64,000 bases of DNA, from NCBI GenBank assembly GCA_948474755.1, contig CAOLHI010001430.1:248001-312000 (forward strand), in the 5' to 3' direction. The position numbers and the translations under genes are program-made. This stretch comes from Ctenosaura bakeri (taxonomy: Eukaryota; Chordata; Lepidosauria; Squamata; Iguanidae). Position 1 is the first letter of the stretch. Each line of letters starts with the position of its first letter. A model generated the notes under the pieces. The model searched no databases and was not told the origin of the DNA. It saw only the letters and a program-made list of their open reading frames with translations. Shown one piece after another: positions 33,428 to 45,356 of this stretch.

Positions 33428-33927
33428 TTATGACAGAACCACGTACAAAACGCAAGCAGATTGTAAATGAGGCAAAGGGTGTGACATCAAACCAGGAAGC
33501 AAAGTGTATTTGTACATGAAGTTCCTCAAGTGCCCTGAACCATCCAAAGAATTGGGCCCCAAGTACATAGGGCTGGTCAAAGTTAACAGATTTATCAATG
33601 TGGTGACAATGAAGTTGGAACTGCCAAAATCTTACAAGCAAAGCCATCCAGTGTTTTATTTCAGCTTACTCAAAACCAGTGACTGAGATGGATGAATGGG
33701 GACCAGGGCCTAAGACTCCCCCCATCCCATCACAGGGGGACAGAATCAACATTTTCGAATGTCAGACATCTTGGACTCAAGAAAACACATAGGGCAATTG
33801 CAGTATCTTGTCCACTGGAACTACCCACAAGCTACTGAAAGGGAATGGGTAGATGTACTAACATGTCAAAGCATCCCGATTAAGAAGTTTCACTTATCTT
33901 ACTCTCATAAGCCAGGGTGAGGGGGGA

Positions 33928-34311
33928 AGTATGGCTTTTGCGAGGGGGAAGCAAAGCCCCTGCCATGAGAATTGAATATGATCTGCTGGATGTTGTTAGC
34001 CCATTGTTTTAAGAATCCAGGGTCTGAAAAATAAGGGGCAGGAAATATGTGATCAGGCAAACCAGTCAAGGTTGGAGGCTGGGAACTGTCGGGGAGGTGA
34101 TGTGATGCATGGATTTATGATCCTCACTAATCACTGCTTTGCAGGCCAAAATTCAGAATGTTAACCTATCAGAGTTGTAAGCTGCATAGTTACTTCAGTC
34201 TCAGCAACTTCTGTGGAAGTGTGCTGTGTTGCTCATGTTCTTTTTACAACAAACTACTGACCACCTCAGAGTGGATTTTGTGGCGTGTGAGTTATCCAGT
34301 ATGTGACAGAT
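33928..34311 (+). mobile_element. probable Gypsy 3' LTR
   Basis: Follows a polypurine tract (GTGAGGGGGGAAG) at the end of the integrase relic and runs to AGTATGTGACA. Position and length match the LTR at 12481-12859, but the TG start is mutated and I see no clear TATA or AATAAA pair. Confidence 0.45.
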
Positions 34312-35432
34312 ATGTTGATATTCCAAGAAGAAAGATACAGAATCAAAACACAGGAAGAACTTTAAACAATGGAAAAAATTGTCATTGGCTATTATATATA
34401 TGGCTTAAATAGAAATTAAAAATTGAAATAAACAGTATAGAAGAAAAAGGTGCAGAATTAAAAAGTACGGAAGCCCTATCTAAAATATATAGAATGTTAT
34501 TAAAATGGGAATCTGAAGAAGAAACAGTTAAAGAAACAATGATAAAAATGGGCTCAAAATATTTAGCATAGAATTGAAATGTCCCAATGGGGAAAACATG
34601 AACAAATAGAATGAAATATATAATATCACAAGATCTAAGAGAAAATTTACATAAGATGCACTATAGGTGGTATGAGACACCTGAAAAATTATCTAAGATG
34701 TACAAGAACTATGAGCCCAGATGCTGGAAATGTGGGGCAGAGAGAAGTATATCCCACTATCTTTGGAGGGCGTGTGGAAAAGTAAAAAAATAAAAAATGG
34801 AAATCTCTACACATACACATACAAATTGAAAAAGTTCACAAAATTAAAACAGAGATCACTCCCATAATGTATCTATTAGTAATGCTGGAAGAAAATTAGA
34901 AAATCAACATGAAAAGTTTATATTTTATCTGACAGTAGCAGCAAAATTATACTGGAGCAAAAATAGAAACAAAATGTGCTCCTGACAATTAGTGATGGAG
35001 TGGTCAAGTTAGTTGATACGATACAGATGGCTAACAAGAGACGGCAGATTAGACAGTTTGACAAAGGATTGGGATATTGTTATGTCTTATGTGTGTTATA
35101 CATGGGGAGAACTGATGGGAAGCTTTAAAGAATGAAGAAAAATATTATTTATAGAAGGTCTAAAATTGTAAAATTTTGTGGTTTTCCTATTTCTGGTTTT
35201 CTGTATATGCAAAAGATAATTAAATTAATATAAAAGAGGTAAAGATATTCATTACATAAATGTTAAGAGTTGGTGACTTAAAATATGAAAAAAATAGATA
35301 CCACAATTTTGTCATATATCAAGACTCACCAGAAAGAAGTCAATAAGAATGAATGTAATAGACTTATTGAACTGTGACATGTTATGTTGAATGTTGATTT
35401 TATGTTTGAAAATAAATGAATAAATAAATAAG
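34312..35432 (+). pseudogene. L1 LINE 3' fragment, ORF2 C-terminus
   Basis: Plus-strand pieces read LHKMHYRWYETPEKLSKMYK, then CWKCGAERSISHYLWRAC, the same C-terminal Cys/His region as in the minus-strand L1 at 2391. Frames are broken. It ends in an A-rich (AATAAATA)n tail at 35410-35432. Confidence 0.82.
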
Positions 35433-36725
35433 TAATGGTAGTGGTGAGAGTAGTCACAGAAATTAAAGCTGAAATTCTCAGAGAAGGCAGAATGCTGTTC
35501 CAACAATAATTTTTTTCTGCACCCAGAAAAATTCTGAGAGAATAGCACTTGTTATACATTACATCTACTTTGTCTTTTCTCTTCTTTATAGAATCTCCTG
35601 GACAAGTCCTTTCAAAAACATTGACTCATATCCAAGAATGGAGACAATATTCCTTTTGGAGTGTTAACTCCCAGCCATGCACTGCAGCAGAATAACCTTT
35701 CAGGTGTTGCAAAGTGTGAATTTTAACATACACATCCATCATAATCCCCCACAGCTTGGTTCCTACTCCCAATTCCCTGCCCCTGTGCAATCCATTAAGT
35801 TTATAGAGCATCGCCATGTTCTTGTTACAAATCTAGAGAGCTCATCATTTTATAACCATCTTTGTCACTCTCAAATCTACCTTGAAAGCTGTTTGTTGAC
35901 ATTGGAGGAATGTTCAACCTTGAAATACCCCATTGTGAGGACATTTCTTGATAGGGTGACAGAATTTACTGCAAAATTAGCAGCAACAATCACTAAGAGT
36001 GCAACTTGATAAAGAAACATTCATTGTATAAATTCTAGTTGGGTGATTAATTCATGTATTCATTAAATTTGCATGTTGGCAAAGTTTTCAAAAAGCAATG
36101 TTTTGGGGTCAGTAACATTTTGTTTTTCAGTGGTGTGCAGATCTGTCATGGTGGGCATCATCTTAGACGTGGCATTCTCTTTTCTATGAGAGAGGGGAGA
36201 TGACTTTTTCAGAAAGGTACTAGAAAAGCCATTTTGTTCCACATGACAAAGATAAGATAATGCTTGATGTGGCATTCTGATCTGTGGGTATGAAAAAGGA
36301 GAGAGTATCCACTAAGATAGGACTTGCTTTACGAAAGCACTTTTATTCAGAAAAAATAATGTACTTGGCCCAAAGTTTCTTTTCCTTCAGGATTTCTTCT
36401 ATTTAACAACAGAGAACATTTTGATCCAACCCAATTTTAGTTTCATTTTTTTAAAAGGCCTACTAGCCAATTAACCACAGACGTCTTTTTAAACATTCAT
36501 CACTCAATTAACCAACAATATTTGTTTGCAGCTTTTCCTGCAGGAGAATCTAGGTAGCATAAAAGAGGTTTTAACTTCACAAGAAACCTTTGGTATGTGT
36601 TTCACTGAATTTTCCTCATGTCATTCATGAAATAATTAGCAAAACCAGTAGTTAGGGCGTGGCTGACACATAGCAACTTTGCTCATATGTGATTTGAAAA
36701 ATCCTGCAATGAGCATCTATCAGAG
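35433..36725. other. intergenic, no recognised repeat or gene
   Basis: An AT-rich stretch of about 1.3 kb without a repeat I can name. A 110-codon open frame at 35677-36009 has no recognisable motif and no splice context. Confidence 0.35.
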
Positions 36726-36968
36726 AGAGTCAGTTTGGTGTAGTGATTTGAGTGTTGAACTAGAACTCTGGGAGGCCAGGGCTTGACTGCCCAGTCAGCT
36801 ATTGAAACCCACTGGGTGACCTTTGGCAAGTCACACTTTCTCAGGCTCAAAGGAAGGCAATGGCAAACCCCCTTTCAGATCTGATCTTGTCACGAAAACT
36901 CCATGATAGGGTCATCTTAGGGTCACCATAATTTGGAAGCTAGTTGAAGGCACACAACATGGACAACA
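36726..36968 (+). mobile_element. tRNA-derived SINE, longer form
   Basis: Head GTCAGTTTGGTGTAGTGATT, CCCACTGGGTGACC, then a middle part GGAAGGCAATGGCAAACC and GTCACGAAAACTCCATGATA that is missing from most other copies in the window, and the shared tail GGGTCACCATAATTTGGAAG and CTTGAAGGCACACAAC-like end. Confidence 0.82.
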
Positions 36969-37179
36969 GAATTTGGGTTGCCAGGTCCATGCTAATCCAT
37001 TCCCTGAGACATCAGGTCAAAATCTGAGTCCTGATTCCAGATGATGTCAGAGGCAGTGCACAACATCCACCTTCATGCTTAGCCAATGAGCCTTGTGCTT
37101 ATAATCAGGGATGGGTGTCCAAGTTTTAAAAGCACCTTGCACACAAAAATCAAAGAAAAGTAGCAGGCAGCTAAAGAAA

Positions 37180-38690
37180 TCAGGACTGCAGAAGGAGCTT
37201 TTGGGTGAGCTGAGACTTCAAAGGGGCAAGTATAAAAAGGGCAATTCACCAAAAACTACAAATCTATAGTCACTATTGGTAAAGAGAAAATCAAGAGGGA
37301 TAAAGCTCAGACTTGCAAAATTAAAAATGATACAAAGGGGTGTACAGATATTTAGAGCAGGAAGAAGAATAAGGAAGTGACAAGTCCTGATGGATACAGA
37401 ATAAATGATGCAGTCAGGGGGCTACAGCCCACAAGAGGCAAGGCATTGATATTCAAACAGAGTTCAAGATTCCAATGCCAAACAAACTGCATCAAAGGAG
37501 AGCCTTATCTAAGAGCCTCTGTCTATTCTTGGAGAACATGTGAGGTCTCCACAGCCTGGAGACCAGCAAATGTTGTCCCCACTTTCAATGAGGAAAATAA
37601 ACACAGTAAACAAGCTTGACCAATCAGCTTGATTTCAATATGGGAAAGGCTCTAGAGTAGATAAAACACTTATTCTGTAGTTACTTAGAAAATAATGCTG
37701 TGATTACTAAATACCAGTATGTTTTTTTTAAATTACATCAGACAAATCACATCTCTTGTTTGGTGGAAGAGGAGAATACTGTGGATGTCGTGCATCTTGA
37801 CTCCAGTAAGGCTTTTGACAAGATGCCCATTATATTCTTGCACGCAAGCTGGTAAAATCTGGCTTGCTATTAGGTGAGTTTATAACTAGTTGACAGACTA
37901 AATCCAAAATATCTTCCTGGGAAGAAGGGATAATTGGGTTAATCCTGAACCTGGTGTTGTTCAATCTCTCTATAAGTGATGTGGACAAATGAATAATGGC
38001 ATGCTCCTCAAATCTGCAAACTGGGAGAAGTAGCTCATACCTCAGAAGACAGAATTAAGATTTTAAATTACCCTAACAGACTGGAGAACCAGGCTAAAAG
38101 GGAATTTGAACAGGAATTACTGAAAGGTACTACATTTAGGCAAGAAAAATCAGATACACAACTGTCAGAAGGGTGACATCTCACTTGTCTACAAGATGGT
38201 AAAAAAGGATGCAAGGTATTTAGTAGAACACAAAGTAAACCTGAATCAACAGATTAAAAAAAGCCAATGCAATTACAGGTTGCATCAACAAGTATCCAGA
38301 TCAAGGCAAGGAACAGTACTGCTTTATTATGATTTGATTTGATCAGACCTCACCTGAAGTACTGTTCTGGGCAACACAGTTTAACAAGGATATTGACAAA
38401 CTGGAATGTGTTCAGAGTATGACTGGTAAGATAGTAAAGGGTCTGGAAGCCAAGCCCTATGAGGGGCATACCCAGTTCATGGAGATGAGTATGTTTCACC
38501 TGGCAAGGATTGAGAGGTGATACACTAACCATTTTCGCTGTCACATGGAAGATGGTTTTCTGCAGCTTCAGAGGGCAAGGTCAAACCAATGGATTAAAAT
38601 GAAGTCGTTGGAGCTTGGCAAATATGAGCTTAGATAATAGGCAGCAAGGCCAACAGGCATTTTGCTTAAGTGTTGAATGGGGAAGTTTCG
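37180..38690 (+). pseudogene. CR1 LINE relic, RT region to near the 3' end
   Basis: Broken coding pieces in CR1 order: SDKSHLL, a VVHLDSSKAFDKMP motif (RT palm region with the catalytic Asp context), then SPEVLFWATQFNKDIDKLECV, then KPYEGHTQFMEMSMFHLARI. Several stops and shifts occur. It lacks the usual 3' UTR, because a different element follows at about 38690. Confidence 0.78.
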
Positions 38691-38694
38691 CAGC

Positions 38695-39267
38695 CAGGTT
38701 GTTAATTGGAGCTGGTTACAGGGTCATACAGCTCCACTGGCTGCTGATCTGTTTCTGGGCACAGTTTGCTGGGGATGACCTTTAAAGCCCAACATGGCTC
38801 AGGTCCAGGTTATCTGAAGGACCATATCCTCTCCTACAAACCAGCCCATGCGTTGAGATCTGCTGGAGAGACCCTTGTCTCTGTCCCACTACCCTCATAG
38901 GTGCATTTGGTGGGAACACGGGAGGGGGGCTTCTCAGCGGCTGCTCCCAGGCTCTGGAACTCCTGGCCCAAAGAGGTCAGACTGGCACCCTCCCTGCCTA
39001 CCTTCAGGAAACAGTTAAAGACATTCCTATTCCAGCAGGCACTTAATATGTAATTTGTATATCGAATGCTGCTGGTTATTTTAATTGCTATTTAATTGCT
39101 TTGTATGCTGTTTTTAATGTATTTTAACATTGTTTTAATCATTACTGCTGTTTAATCTGTATTTTAACTTTTGTATATTACAGTTTTTAATCATGCTTTT
39201 TTAAGTTTGTAAGCCGCTTTGAGTACCTTCAGGGAGAAAAGTGGGATAAAAATAAAGATAATAGTAA
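38695..39267 (+). mobile_element. L2-like LINE 3' end
   Basis: Begins with a decayed LHWLP / PTW / PYPLLQTSP region, then AGGCTCTGGAACTCCTGGCC (the LWNSLP-type end of L2 proteins). It then has a T-rich 3' UTR and the tail GTAAGCCGCTTTGAGTACC with GGGATAAAAATAAAG. Confidence 0.6.
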
Positions 39268-39298
39268 TAACAACAACAACGATGATGATGATGATGGT
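39268..39298. repeat. (ACA)n(GAT)n simple repeat
   Basis: ACAACAACAACGATGATGAT continuing as GAT units, next to the LINE tail. Confidence 0.75.
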
Positions 39299-39320
39299 CA
39301 CTCTACTTAACTGCTTATTT

Positions 39321-39822
39321 CATAGAATCATAGAATAAGAGTTGGAAAAGACCACGGGGCCATCCAATCCAACCCTATTCTGCCATGCAGGAACACATAC
39401 TCAAAGCACTCTCAGCAAATGTCCATTCAGCCTCCATTTAAAAACATCCAAAGGAGATTACACCACACTCCAGGCAGCATATTCCACTGCTTAACAGCTC
39501 TGACTGTCAGAAAGTTCTTCCTGAGGTCTAAGTGGCGTCTCTTTTCCTGCAGCTTCAATCCAATGCTCTTTGTCCGGAGCAGTCAAAAACAAGCCCGCTC
39601 CCTCCTCAACATGACATCCCTTCAAATATTTAAACATGGCCATCATATCCCCTCTTAACCTTCTCTTCTGCACACTAAATGTCCCCAGCTCCCCAAGCCG
39701 CTCCTCATAGGGCATGGCTTCCAGACTCTTCACCATTTTGGTCGCCCTCCTCTAGACACACTCCATCTTGTCAATATCTTTCTTGAAATGAGGTGCCCAG
39801 AACTGGACACAGTATTCCAGAT
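39321..39822 (-). mobile_element. CR1 LINE 3' fragment
   Basis: Outer end CATAGAATCATAGAATAAGA, then CCATCCAATCCAACC. In minus sense the coding piece reads [20 protein letters not shown] followed by [19 protein letters not shown], the highly typical CR1 ORF2 C-terminus, open over 81 codons. Confidence 0.9.
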
Positions 39823-40560
39823 GAATACTGTTACTGTTGGGTTCCTGTACTGTTTGCCCCATTCTCCCCATAAGATTCAGACTATTATCTCTTACACTTG
39901 ATGAATTCCTGCCCTCAAGAATATTGTCTCTCTCCCTCCCTGCGTAAGTCAGTTTAAAGTCCTCCTAATTAGGTTTCTGAGATTCTTAGCAAAAATGTTC
40001 CTGCCAGCTGCTGCATAGCCCAACAGAGAATCATACTTCCTGAGATTTCCCAGGAAGTACAATTTCCCCTTTTTGGGGGAAGGGGCTTCAGTGGCTACAA
40101 AATTAATCGAGGACCCACATGTTAGACTAAATTCTGAGAGAAGAGAATGTTTTGTTCCTGTATTGACACAAAAGACACACTGAGAGCTTCCCTAGCTGTA
40201 GAGCATTGCAGAAATGCTACTTAAAAAAAAGAAAAGAAAGCAAAACAGAACAAAAAAGCCCCCAATCTCCTTAGCCCAGTCTTCTCAGCACTACCCCACA
40301 TTGGCTTCTTGTTACTACAGAAAGGCACTATCTGAAGATCTTTCTATGCAGGAACCTCAAACTGTGTTTTTCACTTCACTGTTCTCCTGACTTGCATGGG
40401 GCTACCCAGTTCACTGACAGAGCAATGACTTTACATTTATGAAAGCCACATAGTTCAGAGGGACATGAATGCTACCCTCTGAAAGTACCAAGCAAATTCA
40501 TCAGGTAGATTTAACCAGAAATCTATATTAATATGTGCAACAAGGAATGGGACAGAAGAT
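39823..40560. other. intergenic, no recognised feature
   Basis: No gene. It lies downstream of the SSU72 poly(A) region. Confidence 0.35.
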
Positions 40561-40572
40561 AAGCCATTTAAA

Positions 40573-40578
40573 TTTATT
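40573..40578 (-). terminator. candidate SSU72 poly(A) signal
   Basis: AATAAA on the minus strand, about 580 nt after the SSU72 stop. It is the first canonical hexamer I found downstream. Cleavage would be expected at about 40545-40560. Transcript evidence is needed to exclude a variant signal nearer the stop. Confidence 0.45.
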
Positions 40579-41156
40579 GGATACTTCCCATTTTGTTCCT
40601 AATATTATACAGATATTCATTATCCCATTCATACCTTTGTATATCCCAGCCGTTCAGTCTGTTTCATTAAAACAAATGTATCTCCCCTACCCCCTGCAAC
40701 AAAACAAAACAAAAAAAAGCAAAACCCTGACAACCAAACATTTTTTTTTTACGCTGGAAAATATAAATGATATAATCTTGGAAATTCTCTTTATAATTAA
40801 AGCCCTACTAAAACCAATTCAAGTGGAGTATCAGACACAGGGAAGAGAGAGGAAAGGGTTTAAAAAAAACTTGATTAAAATCTTCTCTTAAATAAAGCAG
40901 CCTTGTGTATAGAATGTCTTTCACTTTTATATGCAAAGACTGTCTTTCTGTGTCTGTACAGAAATATCCCCCCCCGCAAAAAAATATTTTTGTAACCCTC
41001 TCCCAAAAATTATGCAGCAGGGAAACAAAATGAAACAGCAACAATGAAATTGGTTGTATTCATTCTCCAAGAGGACGGGAGAAAAGTCCAGTCAAGTCAG
41101 AAATGACACATGCTTCTTTTGTCTGAATAAGGCCTAGAAAAGAGACAGGTGTGCTT
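40579..41156 (-). other. SSU72 3' UTR (predicted)
   Basis: The interval between the stop codon and the candidate poly(A) signal; AT-rich, no recognised repeat, with T/A homopolymer runs. Confidence 0.5.
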
Positions 41157-41258
41157 TTAATAAAAGCAGACCGTGTGCAGGAAAGTCCTTCCACTTTTCT
41201 CTTCAAATTCTTGTAACAGCTCATCTATTTCATTTTCCATATCTTCCGTATGTTGTAT
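41157..41258 (-). CDS. SSU72: SSU72 last coding exon
   Basis: Encodes IQHTEDMENEIDELLQEF, EEKSGRTFLHTVCFY and the stop TAA at 41159-41157. This matches the C-terminus of SSU72, a phosphatase that removes Ser5 phosphate from the RNA polymerase II C-terminal domain and acts with the cleavage/polyadenylation machinery in the nucleus. The acceptor reads CTTCCAG before ATA. It joins exon 4 in phase 0. No lesion is visible. Confidence 0.96.
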   Translation of the reverse strand: MQHTEDMENEIDELLQEFEEKSGRTFLHTVCFY

Positions 41259-41541
41259 CTGGAAGGAAAAGAAAGGCAGCTATAATTATTGATTTAAAAC
41301 TATGGTTGAGACATTCTATTCATCTAAAATTGAAAAATGGACTACAAGATCTATATTTCTTAATGTATGGTTGTCTCAAGGGTTCGTTGATCTTGATAGA
41401 GAAGTGGGGCAGGAGGCGCAGAATAGCAATTGTATTGTATTCCCCCAACCTCTTTAAGGTAGCCAAAATATGCTTTGAAGGATTGGAGGTATGAGATGAA
41501 ACCACAGAAGTATGGAGGCAGGAGAGATATGTGAAAAAATA

Positions 41542-42375
41542 AGTTGGTCACCTGTAACTGTGGTTCTTCAAGTGCTCACCAAGTAGTCACCAACAGGTTA
41601 ATTGTGCCTGTGAAGGGCATTGTTCAGAAACTTCTAGAGCTGTTATGCAAACGTTTTGGTGGTAACCCCTCCTCCACTGATACCTATGAACAGTCATATT
41701 CCTGCTCAAACCCTCAGTTCCATGGCTGGCAAAGCAGCAGCCCAGGCGCTAGGAATATTGAGCATGACAGAAGTGGGGAGGAAGGGCAGGTGTTGTAGGA
41801 GTTCATAGATAACCACTCAAAGAACTACAGTTACAGGCGAGCAACCTGTTCTTCTTCGTGTCTCTGCAATTCACACAAATGGGAAACTAGCAAGCTACTA
41901 GCCCAGGTGGTGGGTGAGGAGTACAACATGCTCCCTCAAAGGCAGCACTAATCCTTGACCTCACATCCAGTCTGTAGCATGTAATAAAGGTCAAGGGCTG
42001 AAACCAGATGGCTGCCCTCCAAATGTCTTCCAAGGGAACACTCTTAAAGAGAGGCTGAATAGATCACCACAACCCTCGTGGAATGGCTGTACACAGTCGC
42101 AGAAGGGTCTTTATTGGCTAGCTCATAGGCCAGGTGAATCACAGAGGAGACCCATTTGGAGAGATGCTGGGCAGAAACTGGTATTCCCTTCTTGTGTTTC
42201 AAGTAACAAAGAATCTTTGAGACTGACAAACGTCAGCTGTCCTGTTAACGTAGAAGGCCAATGCTCTTCTGATATCCAGGCAATGAAGCATCCATTCAAT
42301 TCTGAGGATGGATTTGGCATGAATGTCCTAGTTAAGGTGGAAAGCAGAGACCCCTTTGGGAAGAAAAGAAATAAT
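41542..42375 (-). mobile_element. DIRS relic: 3' terminus, internal complementary region and recombinase end
   Basis: Located in SSU72 intron 4. The left outer end GTTGGTCACCTGTAACTGTG is mirrored at 41820-41866 by AACTACAGTTACAGGCGAGC and CTTCTTCGTG, the same arrangement as in the complete DIRS at 3878. On the minus strand, 42229-42100 encodes LSKWVSSVIHLAYELANKD and SHSTRVVVIYSASL, with the HxxR motif of the tyrosine recombinase. The rest of the element is missing after about 42375. Confidence 0.82.
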
Positions 42376-42382
42376 TCTCTTC

Positions 42383-42595
42383 CCACTGAATTAAGTGAGT
42401 GCATATTACTTTTCCACTTTGAACTCATTTCACAGCAGCTAAAATAAATGGAGGATGAAGAGGGAAAGTGGGAGGAGGAAAGAGAATCTGGAACACTGTA
42501 AAAGCAGTTCAAGAAGTGGGACAGCAGGATTAACTGGGACTGTCTCTTGTCATATTGTGACAGCTGGAGGGTGTGCACACTCTTCTGCTGGTCTA
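42383..42595 (+). repeat. unclassified interspersed repeat, copy 2
   Basis: Homologous to 28085-28315. It abuts the truncated DIRS recombinase sequence almost directly. Confidence 0.6.
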
Positions 42596-43491
42596 AGCTA
42601 CAACAGCACAAATCTCCCACTGAAAGAAATGAATCTAAGAGCTGAAATCCAATGCCAATACAATTGAGCTTCCTTCCACACTTTAAAGTCTTGGTGCTAT
42701 GGAAAACTCAACTCCAGACAGTTTTCTAGTCCTCCAGAGCAGGTTTTTAAGGTGCATCAAGTCCTACTGCTGGATTCTCCCATTTCACAAGTGGAAGATC
42801 AAGTGTAGGATCCTGCACCCAAGAGCTGTCTGCTTTTTGATTCTTAAACCATTCTATCTATTTTTTTTGTCACCTGACTAGATTTTTATGCCACTGTAAA
42901 ATTTAGTCACTCAAGTGCAACAGAAGGCACCTGTCCTTTAAAAAGGCAACAAAGAAAAATTATTCCAGGAAGCTACATTCTGCACTGAAACCTTGGCCCA
43001 CCAAGGAGTACACAGATCACCCAGCCCAGACACTGTACTCAAAACATTTGTTTTTCTGGCTTGCTCATTCATATTGAGGCAGAATGGCCTGATTTAGATA
43101 GCAGTGGGACACACGCACTCTGGTATGCCAGAGATGGGAGGGTGATTCCCAGGTCTGCTCCTGGATTAGTTGACACACTTATAATTTTGGTTTTAAAAGT
43201 CAGTTGTATATGTATGATCAGAGCATAATTTGACAGTGGCCAACATCAGCTTTTGTTTTAAATAAAAAATCTCATTCCCCAAGACAGTCTTGTGTTCTCT
43301 ATATATCCTGGACTCTACTCCATCATGCCCAGTCAATGGGCATGATGGGCGTATAGAAAAATACATCTGATGGGTACCTGATTGTGATGTGACCAGTGAT
43401 GTGATGCAATAGGCTCCTTTCAACTGACCCTCCACTCTCAACCACACTCTGGCACCCCAAAGATTAGCTCAGGGGATGGGGCTATACTTAC
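42596..43491. other. SSU72 intron 4, no recognised feature
   Basis: No repeat or RNA gene identified. It ends at the donor of exon 4. Confidence 0.35.
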
Positions 43492-43610
43492 ACACTGACA
43501 TAGTTCACAAATAAGGAAAGCTCCCAATGTTGCCTCCTCATGATTATCCTGAATGTCTACATTTATCACATGTACAGGCTGGCATGTCTCCTGCTCTCTA
43601 GAATTTAAAT
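43492..43610 (-). CDS. SSU72: SSU72 coding exon 4
   Basis: 119 bp encoding (D)LNSREQETCQPVHVINVD and IQDNHEEATLGAFLICELCQC. The acceptor is CATTTCAG and the donor GTAAGT; phase is 1 at the start (splits an Asp codon) and 0 at the end. From what I know of the family, the Asp-containing loop here carries the general acid of this low-molecular-weight phosphatase fold, while the catalytic Cys (CX5R loop) is in exon 1, outside the window. The exon is intact. Confidence 0.96.
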
Positions 43611-44199
43611 CTGAAATGATACAAAGAAACATCCAAATGATTATTTGGAAACAAAGAAAAGAAAATGAGTTTCTAAAATATAATTCCATGAGAAGAAAAA
43701 GCAAAGATCTTCCAACACTTTCCTAGTGTTACTTTCCTGCTGCTATAGAGGAGCAAAGACTAAAAGAAGTCACTTGAAGGCCAACCTTAAAGCTCTAGAA
43801 ACCTTATTCAATCACTCCTACCTTCTGAGATACATATGGTCTTTGCTTACCTTGCTCACAAATATATCTTCATCATCATAAGGGCTAGAAATTAACCTTT
43901 AAAACAAAAAGCAATGAAACCTGAGGTTTATGGGAAACTGGATTTTCTTCCTAATACAATCTTAGCACTTTGTGCTCCTATGGAATCATGTCCCCCACAT
44001 ACGCTAAGTCAATGCTTCTCCAATATGGGGTACCAAGATTTTTTTTTTAATGTGCCAGGGACCAGGCCCACATCTGTGCCCATGTGCTACAATATTTTCA
44101 TTCTTTTCTAGAGACTCTCCACAGATCAGTGGCAAGTGGCTTGGGACTGATGCTAGTCCAGGGACTTCCACTTTGAGTAGCACTGGGCTACAAGACAAA
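43611..44199. other. SSU72 intron 3, no recognised feature
   Basis: No classifiable repeat seen up to the MITE at 44205. Confidence 0.35.
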
Positions 44200-44204
44200 C
44201 TTGG

Positions 44205-44676
44205 GCCCTTTCCACACGGGGGTATTAAAATGGTGTAGCGCGACCTCTGACGGAGGTCTACACCGTAAAATGGATTGAGGCGGATTACTTTAGTGTAATT
44301 CCACACCCCAATCTGCGCTAGGGCGACCAGAAGTGGCGGCGCCGCATGCTTTTTAAAAACCACTTTTGAAGAGGTTTTTAAAAAGAATGATTGTGCAGCA
44401 CTGTGCAGCCCCGTCGCAGCGCCCGGTGTGGATTTGCAGGTGCGCGCAAAGGCGTGCCTGCAGATCTGCCAGGGGTGGGCTTTCCAGCTGGTGAGCTTCT
44501 CCGGTTGGTGGAGAGCCTCCGCCAGTTGTAAGCCGCTATTTTGGGCGCTGTGGGACGCCGAGGAGTGTGGAGCAACAAAAACGCGCTGCTCCACGTGGCG
44601 ACAGACTTACCGGGTTTCAGGTAAGCTCCGTTTCAGGACATCTCAGGACGTTTTTTCCTTCACGTGTGGAAAGGGC
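44205..44676. mobile_element. GC-rich MITE, copy 2, 5-bp target duplication CTTGG
   Basis: 472 bp with inverted ends GCCCTTTCCACACG and CGTGTGGAAAGGGC, flanked by CTTGG at 44200-44204 and 44677-44681. Related to 28867-29310 in opposite orientation. It contains a GACCTCTGACGGAGGTC hairpin near the left end and TTTTTAAAAACC...GGTTTTTAAAAA in the middle. No coding capacity. Confidence 0.82.
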
Positions 44677-44795
44677 CTTGGCCTACAGTGGGGTATATCT
44701 GGTACTCAATTAAAGGAGATGAGGTTTCAAATCCCACCTCAACACCAATATAACCAATACCCTTTAACACATTTCCTGCTTTCTAGAATTAAATA

Positions 44796-45005
44796 ATGTA
44801 AACATCATAAGAACATTGGAAACTGCCTTCTACAAAGACAGAGCTGATGACCCTCAGTCTCAGGTCTTTCCCCCCTTCAACTGACAACAGCCCTCTGAGG
44901 CAGAGAAAGATCTTTTCCCTCACTTGCTACTTATTCCTTCTAATGGGAGATGCCAAGGATTGAACCTGGGGCCTTCTACGTGGAAAGCACATGTCCTGTC
45001 ACTCT
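44796..45005 (-). mobile_element. tRNA-type SINE of a second family
   Basis: In plus-strand reading it runs AAGAACATTGGAAACTGCCT, a CAGTCTCAGG middle, then GGATTGAACCTGGGGCCTTC and GGAAAGCACATG. The GGTTCAATCC box, in minus sense, is a Pol III B box near the 5' end of the SINE. It differs from the GTGTAGTGG family. Confidence 0.6.
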
Positions 45006-45356
45006 ATTTGCTCACTCTCTGTTCTCCTTCAAGACGCTCTTGTCAAATGAGGCCTGGTAGCAATGTTGACACTGACAATATCCTGACTTTGGGGCTTTTT
45101 GCTGCCTGTTGATGAGGACTTGGCAATATAATGCCACCAGAAAAAATGTAAGGCCTGCCACCAGTGGGGGGAAAACAATTCAACAATTTCAAAATAGGGG
45201 AACATTCAGGAATGGTGATTTTCCTCTAGCAATGCTTTAATTTTTTTTGAAGGAACCAAATCTCCACTTCAAAAAACCTATGGCCAGAATTCTATTGCTG
45301 GTTCTACCTCATATAGAGCCAATGAATCAATGAGATTTACCTATCTGTCGATTTAT

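Larger units (their letters stand above)
32500..33927 (+). pseudogene. Ty3/Gypsy integrase and chromodomain relic
   Basis: Piecewise translation gives the Gypsy integrase order: YVRGCLVCAQ (zinc-binding end), HIRMDFITDLSKS and VTDLFCKQLHFLPCK (catalytic core), IITDWEHPLHIS, MAYNNAVHQNTGHSLFEIVY, then after a MITE insertion YLYMKFLKCPEPSKELGPKY, SHPVFYFSLLKT and a chromodomain (GQLQYLVHWNYPQATEREW). The integrase normally inserts the cDNA; the chromodomain guides it to chromatin. A 30-bp internal duplication (32952-32981 and 33005-33034) and many stops show it is dead. Confidence 0.82.

Noticed and set aside
35677..36009. 110-codon open frame with possible coding potential
   Set aside because: No motif, no similarity I recognise, no splice context and no codon pattern distinct from neighbouring AT-rich sequence.
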